Shown here piece after piece: positions 26,355-33,658 of a stretch of DNA of 64,000 bases. Position 1 is the stretch's first letter. Each line of letters starts with the position of its first letter. The DNA comes from Halorubrum sp. Hd13 (GTDB taxonomy: Archaea; Halobacteriota; Halobacteria; Halobacteriales; Haloferacaceae). The stretch lies in NCBI RefSeq assembly GCF_002252755.1, contig NZ_NHOY01000050.1, positions 19,364 to 83,363 of the forward strand. The letters run 5' to 3'. The position numbers were made by a program, and so were the translations under genes. The notes beneath the pieces are model-generated. The model saw only the letters and a program-made list of their open reading frames with translations, had not been told where the DNA came from and did not search any database.

Positions 26355-28526
26355 TCAGTCGCCGCCGTCCGCCGCCGAGTCGTGCGTCTCGTACCAGTCG
26401 AGGATCTTCTCCAGCCGGTGGATCGCCCGGTCCGGGTCGCCGATGTTGTGGTGCTCGTCCGGGTAGACGACCAGCTCGGCGTCGACCCCCTGCTTCCGGG
26501 CCGCGACGTACAGCTGCTCGGACTGGGAGGGCGGGCACCGCCAGTCCTCGCCGCCGGCCATCACGAGCAGCGGCGTCTCGATGCTCCCGGCGTCGAGGAT
26601 CGCGGTCGACGCGTCGTACGCCTCCGGGTTCTCCCACGGGAGCCCGTACTCGGCCTCGAACCACGTGTGGGTGTCGTCGGTGCCGAACGCCGACCGGAGG
26701 TCGTAGATGCCGTGCTCCGGCGCGGCGGCGGCGAAGAGGTCGGGCTCTCGGGTGACGAGGAACCCCTGCGCGATCCCGCCGTACGAGAAGCCGTGACCGA
26801 ACACGCGGTCGGGGTCGACCCAGCCCCGGTCCGCGAGCGACGCGACGCCCGCAGCGATGTCGTCGACCTCGGCGGTTCCCCAGGCGCCGGTCAGCTCCGC
26901 GGTGAACTCCCGGCCGCGGGAGGTGCCCCCGCGGTAGTTCGGTCGGAACACGAGGTACCCCCGGCTGGTCAGCGCGGCGTGCGCGAAGCTGAACACGGGC
27001 TCGTCGTACGACATCGGTCCGCCGTGGATCGCGACCACGAGCGGGTGGTCGCCCCCGGTCGGCTCGATCTCGGGGTCGTGATACACGACGCCGTCGAGCG
27101 TCCAGCCGTCCGACTCCCACCCGACGCGCGTGGCCTCCGGCATCGCGAACTCGTCGATCAGCGACTCGTTGACCGCGGTGAGCCGCAGGAACGAGTTCGG
27201 TTCCGTCTCCGAATCGAGGTCGTCGACGTCGACCGCGTACAGGTCGGATCCGTCGATCGGGTCCGAGAGGATCATCACCGACGTCGACCCGTCGGCCGAG
27301 ACGTCGAAGCCGGCCAGCGCGCGGTCGCGGCCCTGCGCCGCGAAGACGCGTTCGACGGAGCCGTCGGTCTCCACGCGGACCAGCCGCGTGTGGCTCTCGT
27401 CGGCGATCGGGACGTATATGGCGCCGTCGACCCAGCGCGGCGCGCCGCCGCGGGCGACCGTCCGGTCGAGGTCGACGGTGAGAGAGGCGACGCTCTCGGC
27501 GTCCCCCTCGCCGTCCGCGTCGCCGTCGACGAGGTACACCTCGGCCGGCGCGGGGGGGTCGTCGGGGTCGCCCGCGACCGTCACCAGCTCGCCGGCGCCG
27601 GGGCGCCACGTCGGGACGCCGTGAGAGCGGTCGCCGCCGGTGAGCCGCTCGGCGTCGCCGCCCTCGGGCGACACCGCGTAGACGTCGCGGACCGTGGTGT
27701 CGTCGGGGCGGTCGAGCCGGCAGGAGGTGAACGCGATCCGGCCGTCGTCGCCCCAGTGAGGGTCCATCCCGGTCACGTCCTGGAAGGCGCCGCCGCCGTA
27801 CGCGTCGTCGAGCCGGCGCGGGTCGCTCTCGGGATCGTCGAGGTCGACGACGAACAGGTACGGCGTCACCTCGTCGGTCCAGCCGACGCCGTTCAGCTTG
27901 TGCTGGAGGCGGGTCGTCTCGATCGGCCCGCCCTCCTCGCGCACTTGGTCGAGGTAGTCGGTCTCCTCGTCGGTCGGGTCGCGCGACTCGATCGCTAGCC
28001 GGTCGCCCGACGGCGACCAGTCGAAGTCGGCGACGCCCTCGTCGCGCTCCGTGACCTGCCGCGCGTCGCCGCCGAGCGCGAGGTCGAACAGCCACACCTG
28101 CGGCTTGGGCTCGTCGTCGCCGGGCGCGCCCTCGCCCTCGTCGTCGCCCGCCTCGTCGTCCTCGCCGGACGCGTCGTCGCCGGACGCGCCGTTCTCGTCG
28201 TCCGCCGTTTCGGCCTCGTCTCCGTCGCTCTCCTCCTCCCGGTCCCGCCAGCCGACGCGCCGCTCGGCGTCGCGGTCGCGGGCGGCCACGAACGCGAGGC
28301 GGTCGCCCTCGGGGCCCCACGCCGGCGCGGAGGCGCCGGACGCGCTCGTCAGGCGGTGCGGCTCGCGGGAGCCGTCGGTCGGGACGACGAACAGCGAGGC
28401 CACGGCCTCGTCCTCGCGCTGGTCGTACTCGGTGGCGGTGAAGGCGACGCGGTCCCCGGAGGGAGAGACGGCGACCTCGCCGATCTGCGTCAGGTCGTAG
28501 TAGGCGTCGAGCGGCAGTTTCGACAT
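26355..28526 (-). CDS. S9-family (prolyl oligopeptidase/acylaminoacyl-like) serine peptidase
   Basis: A 723-residue cytosolic peptidase. An N-terminal WD40-like beta-propeller (repeated SPSGDRLAI and WGPEGDRLAF strands, with a very acidic Asp/Glu/Ser insert near residues 95-140) is followed by an alpha/beta hydrolase domain from about residue 480. The nucleophile is in GHGFSYGG (Ser near 580); the Asp is in GGEDWRCPP and the His in PDEHHNIG, giving a complete Ser-Asp-His triad. It would cleave short peptides. The acidic insert is a halophilic elaboration. Confidence 0.92.
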   Translation of the reverse strand: MSKLPLDAYYDLTQIGEVAVSPSGDRVAFTATEYDQREDEAVASLFVVPTDGSREPHRLTSASGASAPAWGPEGDRLAFVAARDRDAERRVGWRDREEESDGDEAETADDENGASGDDASGEDDEAGDDEGEGAPGDDEPKPQVWLFDLALGGDARQVTERDEGVADFDWSPSGDRLAIESRDPTDEETDYLDQVREEGGPIETTRLQHKLNGVGWTDEVTPYLFVVDLDDPESDPRRLDDAYGGGAFQDVTGMDPHWGDDGRIAFTSCRLDRPDDTTVRDVYAVSPEGGDAERLTGGDRSHGVPTWRPGAGELVTVAGDPDDPPAPAEVYLVDGDADGEGDAESVASLTVDLDRTVARGGAPRWVDGAIYVPIADESHTRLVRVETDGSVERVFAAQGRDRALAGFDVSADGSTSVMILSDPIDGSDLYAVDVDDLDSETEPNSFLRLTAVNESLIDEFAMPEATRVGWESDGWTLDGVVYHDPEIEPTGGDHPLVVAIHGGPMSYDEPVFSFAHAALTSRGYLVFRPNYRGGTSRGREFTAELTGAWGTAEVDDIAAGVASLADRGWVDPDRVFGHGFSYGGIAQGFLVTREPDLFAAAAPEHGIYDLRSAFGTDDTHTWFEAEYGLPWENPEAYDASTAILDAGSIETPLLVMAGGEDWRCPPSQSEQLYVAARKQGVDAELVVYPDEHHNIGDPDRAIHRLEKILDWYETHDSAADGGD

Positions 28527-28695
28527 GGACGCACCGAACGGCGGCCGGAGGAAATACGTTCTGGCCGCGGAAGTCGGGGGAGGCGCCGGCGGTCGGAGAA
28601 CGGCGCCACCGGCCGGAAAACGGCGTCGGCGCGATCGAGAAACGAAGCCCGCGGTCGACGGACGGTGCCGCCGGGGCCGGGCGCCCGTTCGCCCG

Positions 28696-28710
28696 CCGTT
28701 TTAAGCGTCG
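28696..28710 (+). promoter_or_regulatory. TATA region of the cyclase-family gene
   Basis: CCGTTTTAAGCGTCG lies 20-34 nt before the GTG start at 28730. The same 15 bases recur at 29496-29510 before the L44e gene. The TTTTAA core is at the expected -27 position for a leaderless mRNA. Confidence 0.55.
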
Positions 28711-28729
28711 CCGCGTCCCACCCCGACCC

Positions 28730-29425
28730 GTGTTCCGCGACCTCTCGCGACCGATCGAGACGGGGATGCCGACCTACCCCGGCGACCCCGAGGTGACGCT
28801 CGCGCCCGACGCGACCCACGAGGCCGACGGCTACGCGACGAGCGAGCTCCGGACCGGCACCCACGCCGGGACCCACCTCGACGCGCCGCGCCACACGCTC
28901 TCGGAGGGAGCGACCGTCGAGGAGATCGACCCGGGTCGGTTCGCGTTCGACGCCCGCCTCGTCGACCTCCGGCCGCTGAGGCCGCGGGAGGCGATCACGG
29001 CCGATGCGCTCGAGAACGAGGCGAGGTTCCTCGGGGACGGAGGAGACGCGGTCGATCTCGGAGTCGACCTCCTCGTCCTGCGGACCGGTTGGGCCGCCCA
29101 CTGGGGGAGCGACCGGTACCGCGACCACCCGTACCTGACCGAGGCGGCCGCGGCGCGGTGCCGAGACCGGGGCGTCGGCGTCGGCGTCGACGCGTTCGGG
29201 CCGGATCCGACGCCGACCGCGGCGAGGACGAACGTCGCGCCCGCGAGCGACGAGCCCGACGGCACGCCCGCTCACGACGTCCTCTTAAAAGAGAGCCTCC
29301 CGATCGTCGAGAACCTGTGCGGGCTCGACGGGCTGCCGGCGCGGTTCCGGCTGTACGCGTTCCCGCTCCGCCTGCGCGGCGGGGACGGGTCGCCGGTGCG
29401 GGCGGTCGCGGAGTGGGAGGGATAA
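28730..29425 (+). CDS. Cyclase-family (KynB-like) metal-dependent hydrolase
   Basis: A 231-residue protein of the cyclase/kynurenine formamidase family. The signature HAGTHLDAP (His45, His49, Asp51) supplies divalent metal ligands, and a later KESLPIVENLCGL segment is also typical. Known members hydrolyse N-formylkynurenine or other amides and lactones; no other tryptophan-degradation genes lie nearby, so the substrate is open. GTG start, probably leaderless. Confidence 0.88.
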   Translation: MFRDLSRPIETGMPTYPGDPEVTLAPDATHEADGYATSELRTGTHAGTHLDAPRHTLSEGATVEEIDPGRFAFDARLVDLRPLRPREAITADALENEARFLGDGGDAVDLGVDLLVLRTGWAAHWGSDRYRDHPYLTEAAAARCRDRGVGVGVDAFGPDPTPTAARTNVAPASDEPDGTPAHDVLLKESLPIVENLCGLDGLPARFRLYAFPLRLRGGDGSPVRAVAEWEG

Positions 29426-29495
29426 CTGGCCGGGCGGCGCGCGGGTATCTCGACCGCTCCGCGGGCCCGATCGCCGGCCGGGAGCCAGACCAAAC

Positions 29496-29510
29496 CCGTT
29501 TTAAGCGTCG
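29496..29510 (+). promoter_or_regulatory. TATA region of the L44e-S27e translation operon
   Basis: CCGTTTTAAGCGTCG, identical to the element at 28696-28710. It lies 31-45 nt before the L44e ATG, which would give a short leader of about 10-15 nt. Confidence 0.5.
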
Positions 29511-29540
29511 GCGACGAACCGCGACTCAAGGTCGATATCC

Positions 29541-29822
29541 ATGGAGATGCCACGTCGTTTCAACACGTACTGTCCACACTGTGACTCCCATCAGGAGCAC
29601 GAAGTGGAGAAGGTTCGATCGGGTCGGGCGACCGGAATGAAGCGAGACGCGCGCCAGCGACGCCGCGCGCTCGCGACGATCGGCAACGCCGGCGGGTACT
29701 CGAAGGTCCCCGGTGGCGACAAGCCGACCAAGAAGACCCACCTGAAGTACCGCTGCGGCGACTGCGGCAAGGCCCACATGCGCGAGGGATGGCGCGCCGG
29801 CCGGCTCACGTTCCAGGAGTAA
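29541..29822 (+). CDS. rpl44e: 50S ribosomal protein L44e
   Basis: A 93-residue archaeal/eukaryotic-type ribosomal protein. It begins [14 protein letters not shown] and has a zinc ribbon of CPHC and CGDC pairs, with the basic [25 protein letters not shown] segment between them (split here by its known loop). It is the first gene of the conserved archaeal order L44e, S27e, aIF2-alpha, Nop10. S27e starts 2 nt after its stop. Confidence 0.97.
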   Translation: MEMPRRFNTYCPHCDSHQEHEVEKVRSGRATGMKRDARQRRRALATIGNAGGYSKVPGGDKPTKKTHLKYRCGDCGKAHMREGWRAGRLTFQE

Positions 29823-29824
29823 GC

Positions 29825-29998
29825 ATGGCGGGAAGCTTCCACCGCGTCGCCTGCGGCGACTGCGAGAACGAACAGGTCGTCTTCGGCAAGGCCTCCTCCG
29901 TGGTGTCGTGTGCGGTCTGCGGCACGACGCTCGCGACCCCGACCGGCGGGGAGGCGGAGCTCCACGGCGAGATCGTCGAAACCGTTGAGGCGCGGTAA
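29825..29998 (+). CDS. rps27e: 30S ribosomal protein S27e
   Basis: A 57-residue zinc-ribbon ribosomal protein with CGDC and CAVC pairs separated by ENEQVVFGKASSVVS, as in all S27e proteins. The start at 29825 (MAGSFHRV) is the normal family start and lies 2 nt after the L44e stop; an upstream in-frame start inside L44e is rejected. Confidence 0.96.
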   Translation: MAGSFHRVACGDCENEQVVFGKASSVVSCAVCGTTLATPTGGEAELHGEIVETVEAR

Positions 29999-30016
29999 CC
30001 GCCTCACCCACCCCGT

Positions 30017-30817
30017 ATGAAGTACAGCGGCTGGCCCGAACCCGGCGAGCTGGTGGTCGGCGACGTCGACGAGATCGCCGACTTCGGCGTGTTCGTCGAC
30101 CTCGACGAGTACGAGGAGAAGCGCGGCCTCTGTCACATCAGCGAGGTCGCCTCCGGTTGGATCAAGAACGTCCGCGACCACGTCCGCGAGGGACAGACGG
30201 TCGTCGCGAAGGTGCTCGAGGTCGACGAGTCCGCGAACCAGATCGATCTGTCGATCAAAGACGTCAACGAACACCAGCGGAAGGACAAGATACAGGCCTG
30301 GAAGAACTCGCAGAAGGCCGACAACTGGATGCTGATCGCGCTGGGCGAGGACGTCGACGACGACCGCTACACCACGGTCGCCAACGCGCTCCTCGCCGAG
30401 TACGACTCGCTGTACGACGCCTTCGAGGCGGCGGCGATAAGCGGGAGCGAGGCGCTCGAAGGCGTCGACCTCGACGACGACGCCCGCGAGGCGATCGTCG
30501 AGGCGGCCCGCGACAACGTCTCGGTGCCGTACGTCGACGTGACCGGCTACGTGGACCTCGAGTCCGCGGCCCCCGACGGCGTCGACGACGTGAAGGCCGC
30601 GCTGGAGGCCGCCGAGGGCAACGGCGAGGTCCCGGACGGCGTCGACCTGGAGGTCGGCTACGTCGGCTCGCCCGAGTACCGGATCAAGGTCCGCGCGCCC
30701 GACTACAAGACGGCCGAGGACCAGTTGGAGGCGGCCGCGGCCCGCGCCCGCGAGGCGATCGAGGGCCGCGGCGGCGCCGGCGACTTCCACCGCGAGCGCC
30801 GCGAGGACGACGAGTAA
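30017..30817 (+). CDS. eif2a: Translation initiation factor aIF2 subunit alpha
   Basis: A 266-residue aIF2-alpha. The N-terminal S1/OB domain ([20 protein letters not shown], then [11 protein letters not shown]) is followed by a helical domain and a C-terminal alpha/beta domain ([19 protein letters not shown]) that binds the gamma subunit. With the beta and gamma subunits it delivers initiator tRNA to the small ribosomal subunit. It lies 18 nt after S27e in the conserved translation operon. Confidence 0.96.
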   Translation: MKYSGWPEPGELVVGDVDEIADFGVFVDLDEYEEKRGLCHISEVASGWIKNVRDHVREGQTVVAKVLEVDESANQIDLSIKDVNEHQRKDKIQAWKNSQKADNWMLIALGEDVDDDRYTTVANALLAEYDSLYDAFEAAAISGSEALEGVDLDDDAREAIVEAARDNVSVPYVDVTGYVDLESAAPDGVDDVKAALEAAEGNGEVPDGVDLEVGYVGSPEYRIKVRAPDYKTAEDQLEAAAARAREAIEGRGGAGDFHRERREDDE

Positions 30818-30842
30818 CCCCTCCGCGGACACCTTTCTACCC

Positions 30843-31025
30843 GTGAAATCCGACATTCGCGTCTGCGCGAACTGGGAGGCGACCCACGATCGGCCGGTGT
30901 ACACGCTCGGCGACTGCTGTCCCGAGTGCGACGGCCCGACCGCCAACAGCGCGCCCGCGCCGTTCAGCCCGGAGGACCCCTACGGGGAGTACCGGCGGCG
31001 GGCGCGGCGGCGGGACTCGGAGTAG
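30843..31025 (+). CDS. nop10: H/ACA ribonucleoprotein subunit Nop10
   Basis: A 60-residue protein with GTG start. It shows the Nop10 zinc-ribbon-like N-terminus (IRVCANW, then YTLGDCCPECDGPT) and the conserved C-terminal helix (PAPFSPEDPYGEYRRRARR) that packs on Cbf5. It is part of the H/ACA pseudouridylation complex. The position directly after aIF2-alpha is the archaeal norm. Confidence 0.95.
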   Translation: MKSDIRVCANWEATHDRPVYTLGDCCPECDGPTANSAPAPFSPEDPYGEYRRRARRRDSE

Positions 31026-31101
31026 GCCGTCGGACGGTCGTCCGGCTCTCGCGCCGCCGGAATAGCCACCCTCTTGTGACCGCCGCCCCGACCAGTCCGG
31101 T

Positions 31102-31854
31102 ATGGACGACATCGAGATCGACGAGGTAGCGACGCCGGAGCTCGACGACCCGGTGCTCATCGAGGGCCTCCCGGGCGTCGGCCACGTGGGGAAGCTGGCG
31201 GCGGAGCACCTGTTAGAGGAGTTCGACGGGGAGCTGGTCCGCCGCGTGTACACCACGGAGTTCCCGCCGCAGGTGAGCGTCGACGGCGACGGGGTCGCGG
31301 AGCTGACCTGCGCCGAGTTCCACGCCGTCGAGACCGACGGCGCCGACCTGCTCGTGTTGACCGGCGACCACCAGGCCGGCTCGAACGCGGGCCACTACAC
31401 GCTCACGACGACGTTCCTCGACATCGCCGAGGAGTTCGGGGCGACGCGGGCGTACGCGCTCGGCGGCGTGCCGACCGGCGAGCTCGTCGAGGAGTACACC
31501 GTGCTCGGCGCGGTCTCCGACGCCGACCTCGTCGAGGGGCTGAAAGACGCCGGCGTCGAGTTCCGGCCCGACGAGCCGGCCGGCGGGATCGTCGGCGTCT
31601 CCGGGCTCGTGCTCGGGCTCGGCGGCCGCCGGGGCTTCGACGCCGCCTGCCTCATGGGCGAGACGAGCGGCTACCTCGTCGACCCCAAGAGCGCCCGGGC
31701 GGTGCTCGAGACACTCGAGGCGGTCCTCGACTTCTCGGTCGACTACGAGAGCTTAGAGGACCGCGCCGAGGAGATGGAGGAGGTGGTCGGGAAGATCCGC
31801 GAGATGCAGGACGGTCCCGCGGTGCCCGACGACGACCTGCGGTACATCGGGTAG
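31102..31854 (+). CDS. PAC2-family proteasome assembly chaperone-like protein
   Basis: A 250-residue PAC2-family protein. Characteristic segments are LIEGLPGVGHVGKLAAEHLL near the N-terminus, LTGDHQAG in the middle and YALGGVPTGEL. A coiled-coil-like acidic C-terminus ends with DDDLRYIG. Archaeal PbaB-type members assist proteasome assembly or act as proteasome-linked chaperones. It closes the translation cluster, 76 nt after nop10, as in many haloarchaea. Confidence 0.9.
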   Translation: MDDIEIDEVATPELDDPVLIEGLPGVGHVGKLAAEHLLEEFDGELVRRVYTTEFPPQVSVDGDGVAELTCAEFHAVETDGADLLVLTGDHQAGSNAGHYTLTTTFLDIAEEFGATRAYALGGVPTGELVEEYTVLGAVSDADLVEGLKDAGVEFRPDEPAGGIVGVSGLVLGLGGRRGFDAACLMGETSGYLVDPKSARAVLETLEAVLDFSVDYESLEDRAEEMEEVVGKIREMQDGPAVPDDDLRYIG

Positions 31855-31934
31855 GACGCGGTCCGACCGGCTTTTTATACAGAGCGACCGCGCCTTCCGG
31901 CAGCGATAAACCGGACCCCGATTATCGTTCAGGT

Positions 31935-33101
31935 ATGACCGACGCACGCGTCGCCGGAGTCGGGCTCACGCGCTTCGGGAGCCACGCGGACCGCGCGGGA
32001 CGCGACCTCTTCGCGACGGCCGCGGAGCGCGCGTTCGAGGACGCCGGCGTCCCGCGAGAGGACGTCGAGGAACTGAACTACGGGAACTTCATGGGCGCGC
32101 TCGCCGAGCATCAAGGCCACCAGGCGCCGCTGATGGCCGAGGCCGCCGGCGTGCGCTGTCCCGCGACCCGGTACGAGTCGGCGTGCGCCTCCGCGGGCGT
32201 CGCCGTCCGCGAGGCCGTCCGGACCGTCGCCGCGGGCGACGCCGACGTGGTCCTGGCCGGGGGGATGGAGCGCATGACGAACCTGCCGACCGCCGAGGTG
32301 ACGGAGGGGCTCGCGATGGCCGCCGACGACCTCTTCGAGGTCCGGTCGGGCGTCACGTTCCCCGGCGCGTACGCCCTGATGGCGACCGCCTACTTCGAGG
32401 CGTACGGCGGGGAGCGACGGGACCTGGCCCACGTCGCCTCGAAGAACCACGCGAACGCGCTCCCGAACGAGTACGCACAGTACCGCCGAGAGGTGTCGGT
32501 CGACGAGGCGATGGACGCACCGCCGGTCGCCGAACCGCTCCACCTCTACGACGCCTGCCCGATCACCGACGGGGCGAGCGCGCTGGTGGTCGTCTCCGCG
32601 GAGTACGCCGCGGAACACGACGTGGACGCCCCCGTCGCGGTGGCGGGGACCGGACAGGGGACCGACCGGATGGCGCTCGGCGACCGCGAACACCTCGCTC
32701 GAACGCCGGCCGCCGACGACGCCGCCGAGGCCGCCTACGCGGCCGCCGGCGTGGGCCCGGACGACGTCGACGTCGCCGAGGTCCACGACTGCTTCACCAT
32801 CGCCGAGGTGCTCGCCACGGAGTCGCTCGGGCTCTTCGAGGTCGGCGAGGGGGTTTCGGCGGCCCGCGAGGGGATCACGACCGCCGACGGCGACCTCCCG
32901 GTGAACCTCTCCGGCGGCCTGAAGGCGAAAGGGCACCCGGTCGGCGCGACCGGCGGGTCCCAGATCGCCGAACTGACGCGGCTGCTGCGGGGCGACCACC
33001 CGAACAGCGAACACGTCCCAGACGCCGAGGTCGGCGTCGCGCACAACGCGGGCGGAACCGTTGCCAGCGCGGTCGTCCACGTGCTGGAGGTGGCGGAATG
33101 A
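31935..33101 (+). CDS. Thiolase-family protein (archaeal acetyl-CoA acetyltransferase type)
   Basis: A 388-residue thiolase. The nucleophilic Cys is in YESACASAG (near residue 85), with the later active-site segments VHDCFTIAE and KGHPVGATGGSQ. The sequence is of the archaeal SCP2-like type that works with a DUF35 protein and, in the mevalonate pathway, with HMG-CoA synthase. The DUF35 partner follows with an ATGA overlap, but no HMG-CoA synthase gene is present in this window. It may make acetoacetyl-CoA or act in beta-oxidation. Confidence 0.88.
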   Translation: MTDARVAGVGLTRFGSHADRAGRDLFATAAERAFEDAGVPREDVEELNYGNFMGALAEHQGHQAPLMAEAAGVRCPATRYESACASAGVAVREAVRTVAAGDADVVLAGGMERMTNLPTAEVTEGLAMAADDLFEVRSGVTFPGAYALMATAYFEAYGGERRDLAHVASKNHANALPNEYAQYRREVSVDEAMDAPPVAEPLHLYDACPITDGASALVVVSAEYAAEHDVDAPVAVAGTGQGTDRMALGDREHLARTPAADDAAEAAYAAAGVGPDDVDVAEVHDCFTIAEVLATESLGLFEVGEGVSAAREGITTADGDLPVNLSGGLKAKGHPVGATGGSQIAELTRLLRGDHPNSEHVPDAEVGVAHNAGGTVASAVVHVLEVAE

Positions 33102-33571
33102 GCGACGACGGTGCCGGCGACGACGGCGACGCGGGGAGCGACGGCGGCGACGCCGACGGGACCGGCCCCACGCCGACGCCGGTCAGCGACGCCGGCTACG
33201 ACGAGTGGCTCGACGCGCTCGCGGCGGGCGAGGGGTACGCGCTGGTCTGCCCCGACGGCCACGGGTCGCTCCCGCCGCGCCGGATCTGTCCGGACTGCGG
33301 GTCGGACGCGCTCTCGCGGGAACCGCTCGCGGAGACCGGACGCGTCGAGACGTTCAGCGTCGTCCACGTGCCCTCGCCGCGGTTCGCCGACGACGCCCCG
33401 TACGTCACCGCGGTCGTCGACCTCGGGCCGGTCCGAGCGACGGGGGTCCTGCGCGGCGTCGAGCCCGAGGGCGACGCGGTCGAGGTCGGACTGTCGGTGA
33501 CGGCCGGCGTCGAGGAGCGAGCGACGGACGGGGAGCCGCTGGTCGCGTTCCGGCCGGATGACGGCGAGTAG
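33098..33571 (+). CDS. DUF35 OB-fold/zinc-ribbon acyl-CoA-associated protein
   Basis: A 157-residue protein. After an acidic, disordered N-terminus of about 30 residues comes the rubredoxin-like zinc ribbon and an OB-fold (VETFSVVHVPSPRFADDAP) typical of DUF35. Such proteins bridge thiolase and its partner enzymes and channel acyl-CoA. One oddity is that the first zinc pair is CPDGH instead of CxxC, while the second (CPDC) is intact, so zinc would be held by three Cys and a His or not at all. It starts at the ATGA overlap with the thiolase. Confidence 0.87.
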   Translation: MSDDGAGDDGDAGSDGGDADGTGPTPTPVSDAGYDEWLDALAAGEGYALVCPDGHGSLPPRRICPDCGSDALSREPLAETGRVETFSVVHVPSPRFADDAPYVTAVVDLGPVRATGVLRGVEPEGDAVEVGLSVTAGVEERATDGEPLVAFRPDDGE

Positions 33572-33628
33572 GAGCCGCGGATCCGCCCGCCCTAGGGTGG
33601 TCGATGTTTCCGCTGGCCGACCAAATGG

Positions 33629-33634
33629 TTATAC
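33629..33634 (+). promoter_or_regulatory. TATA box of the receiver-PAS-GAF kinase gene
   Basis: TTATAC, 25-30 nt before the ATG at 33659, within the short AT-rich stretch AAATGGTTATACC. Confidence 0.5.
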
Positions 33635-33658
33635 CGTCGTCACCAGTACTCGGGATCA

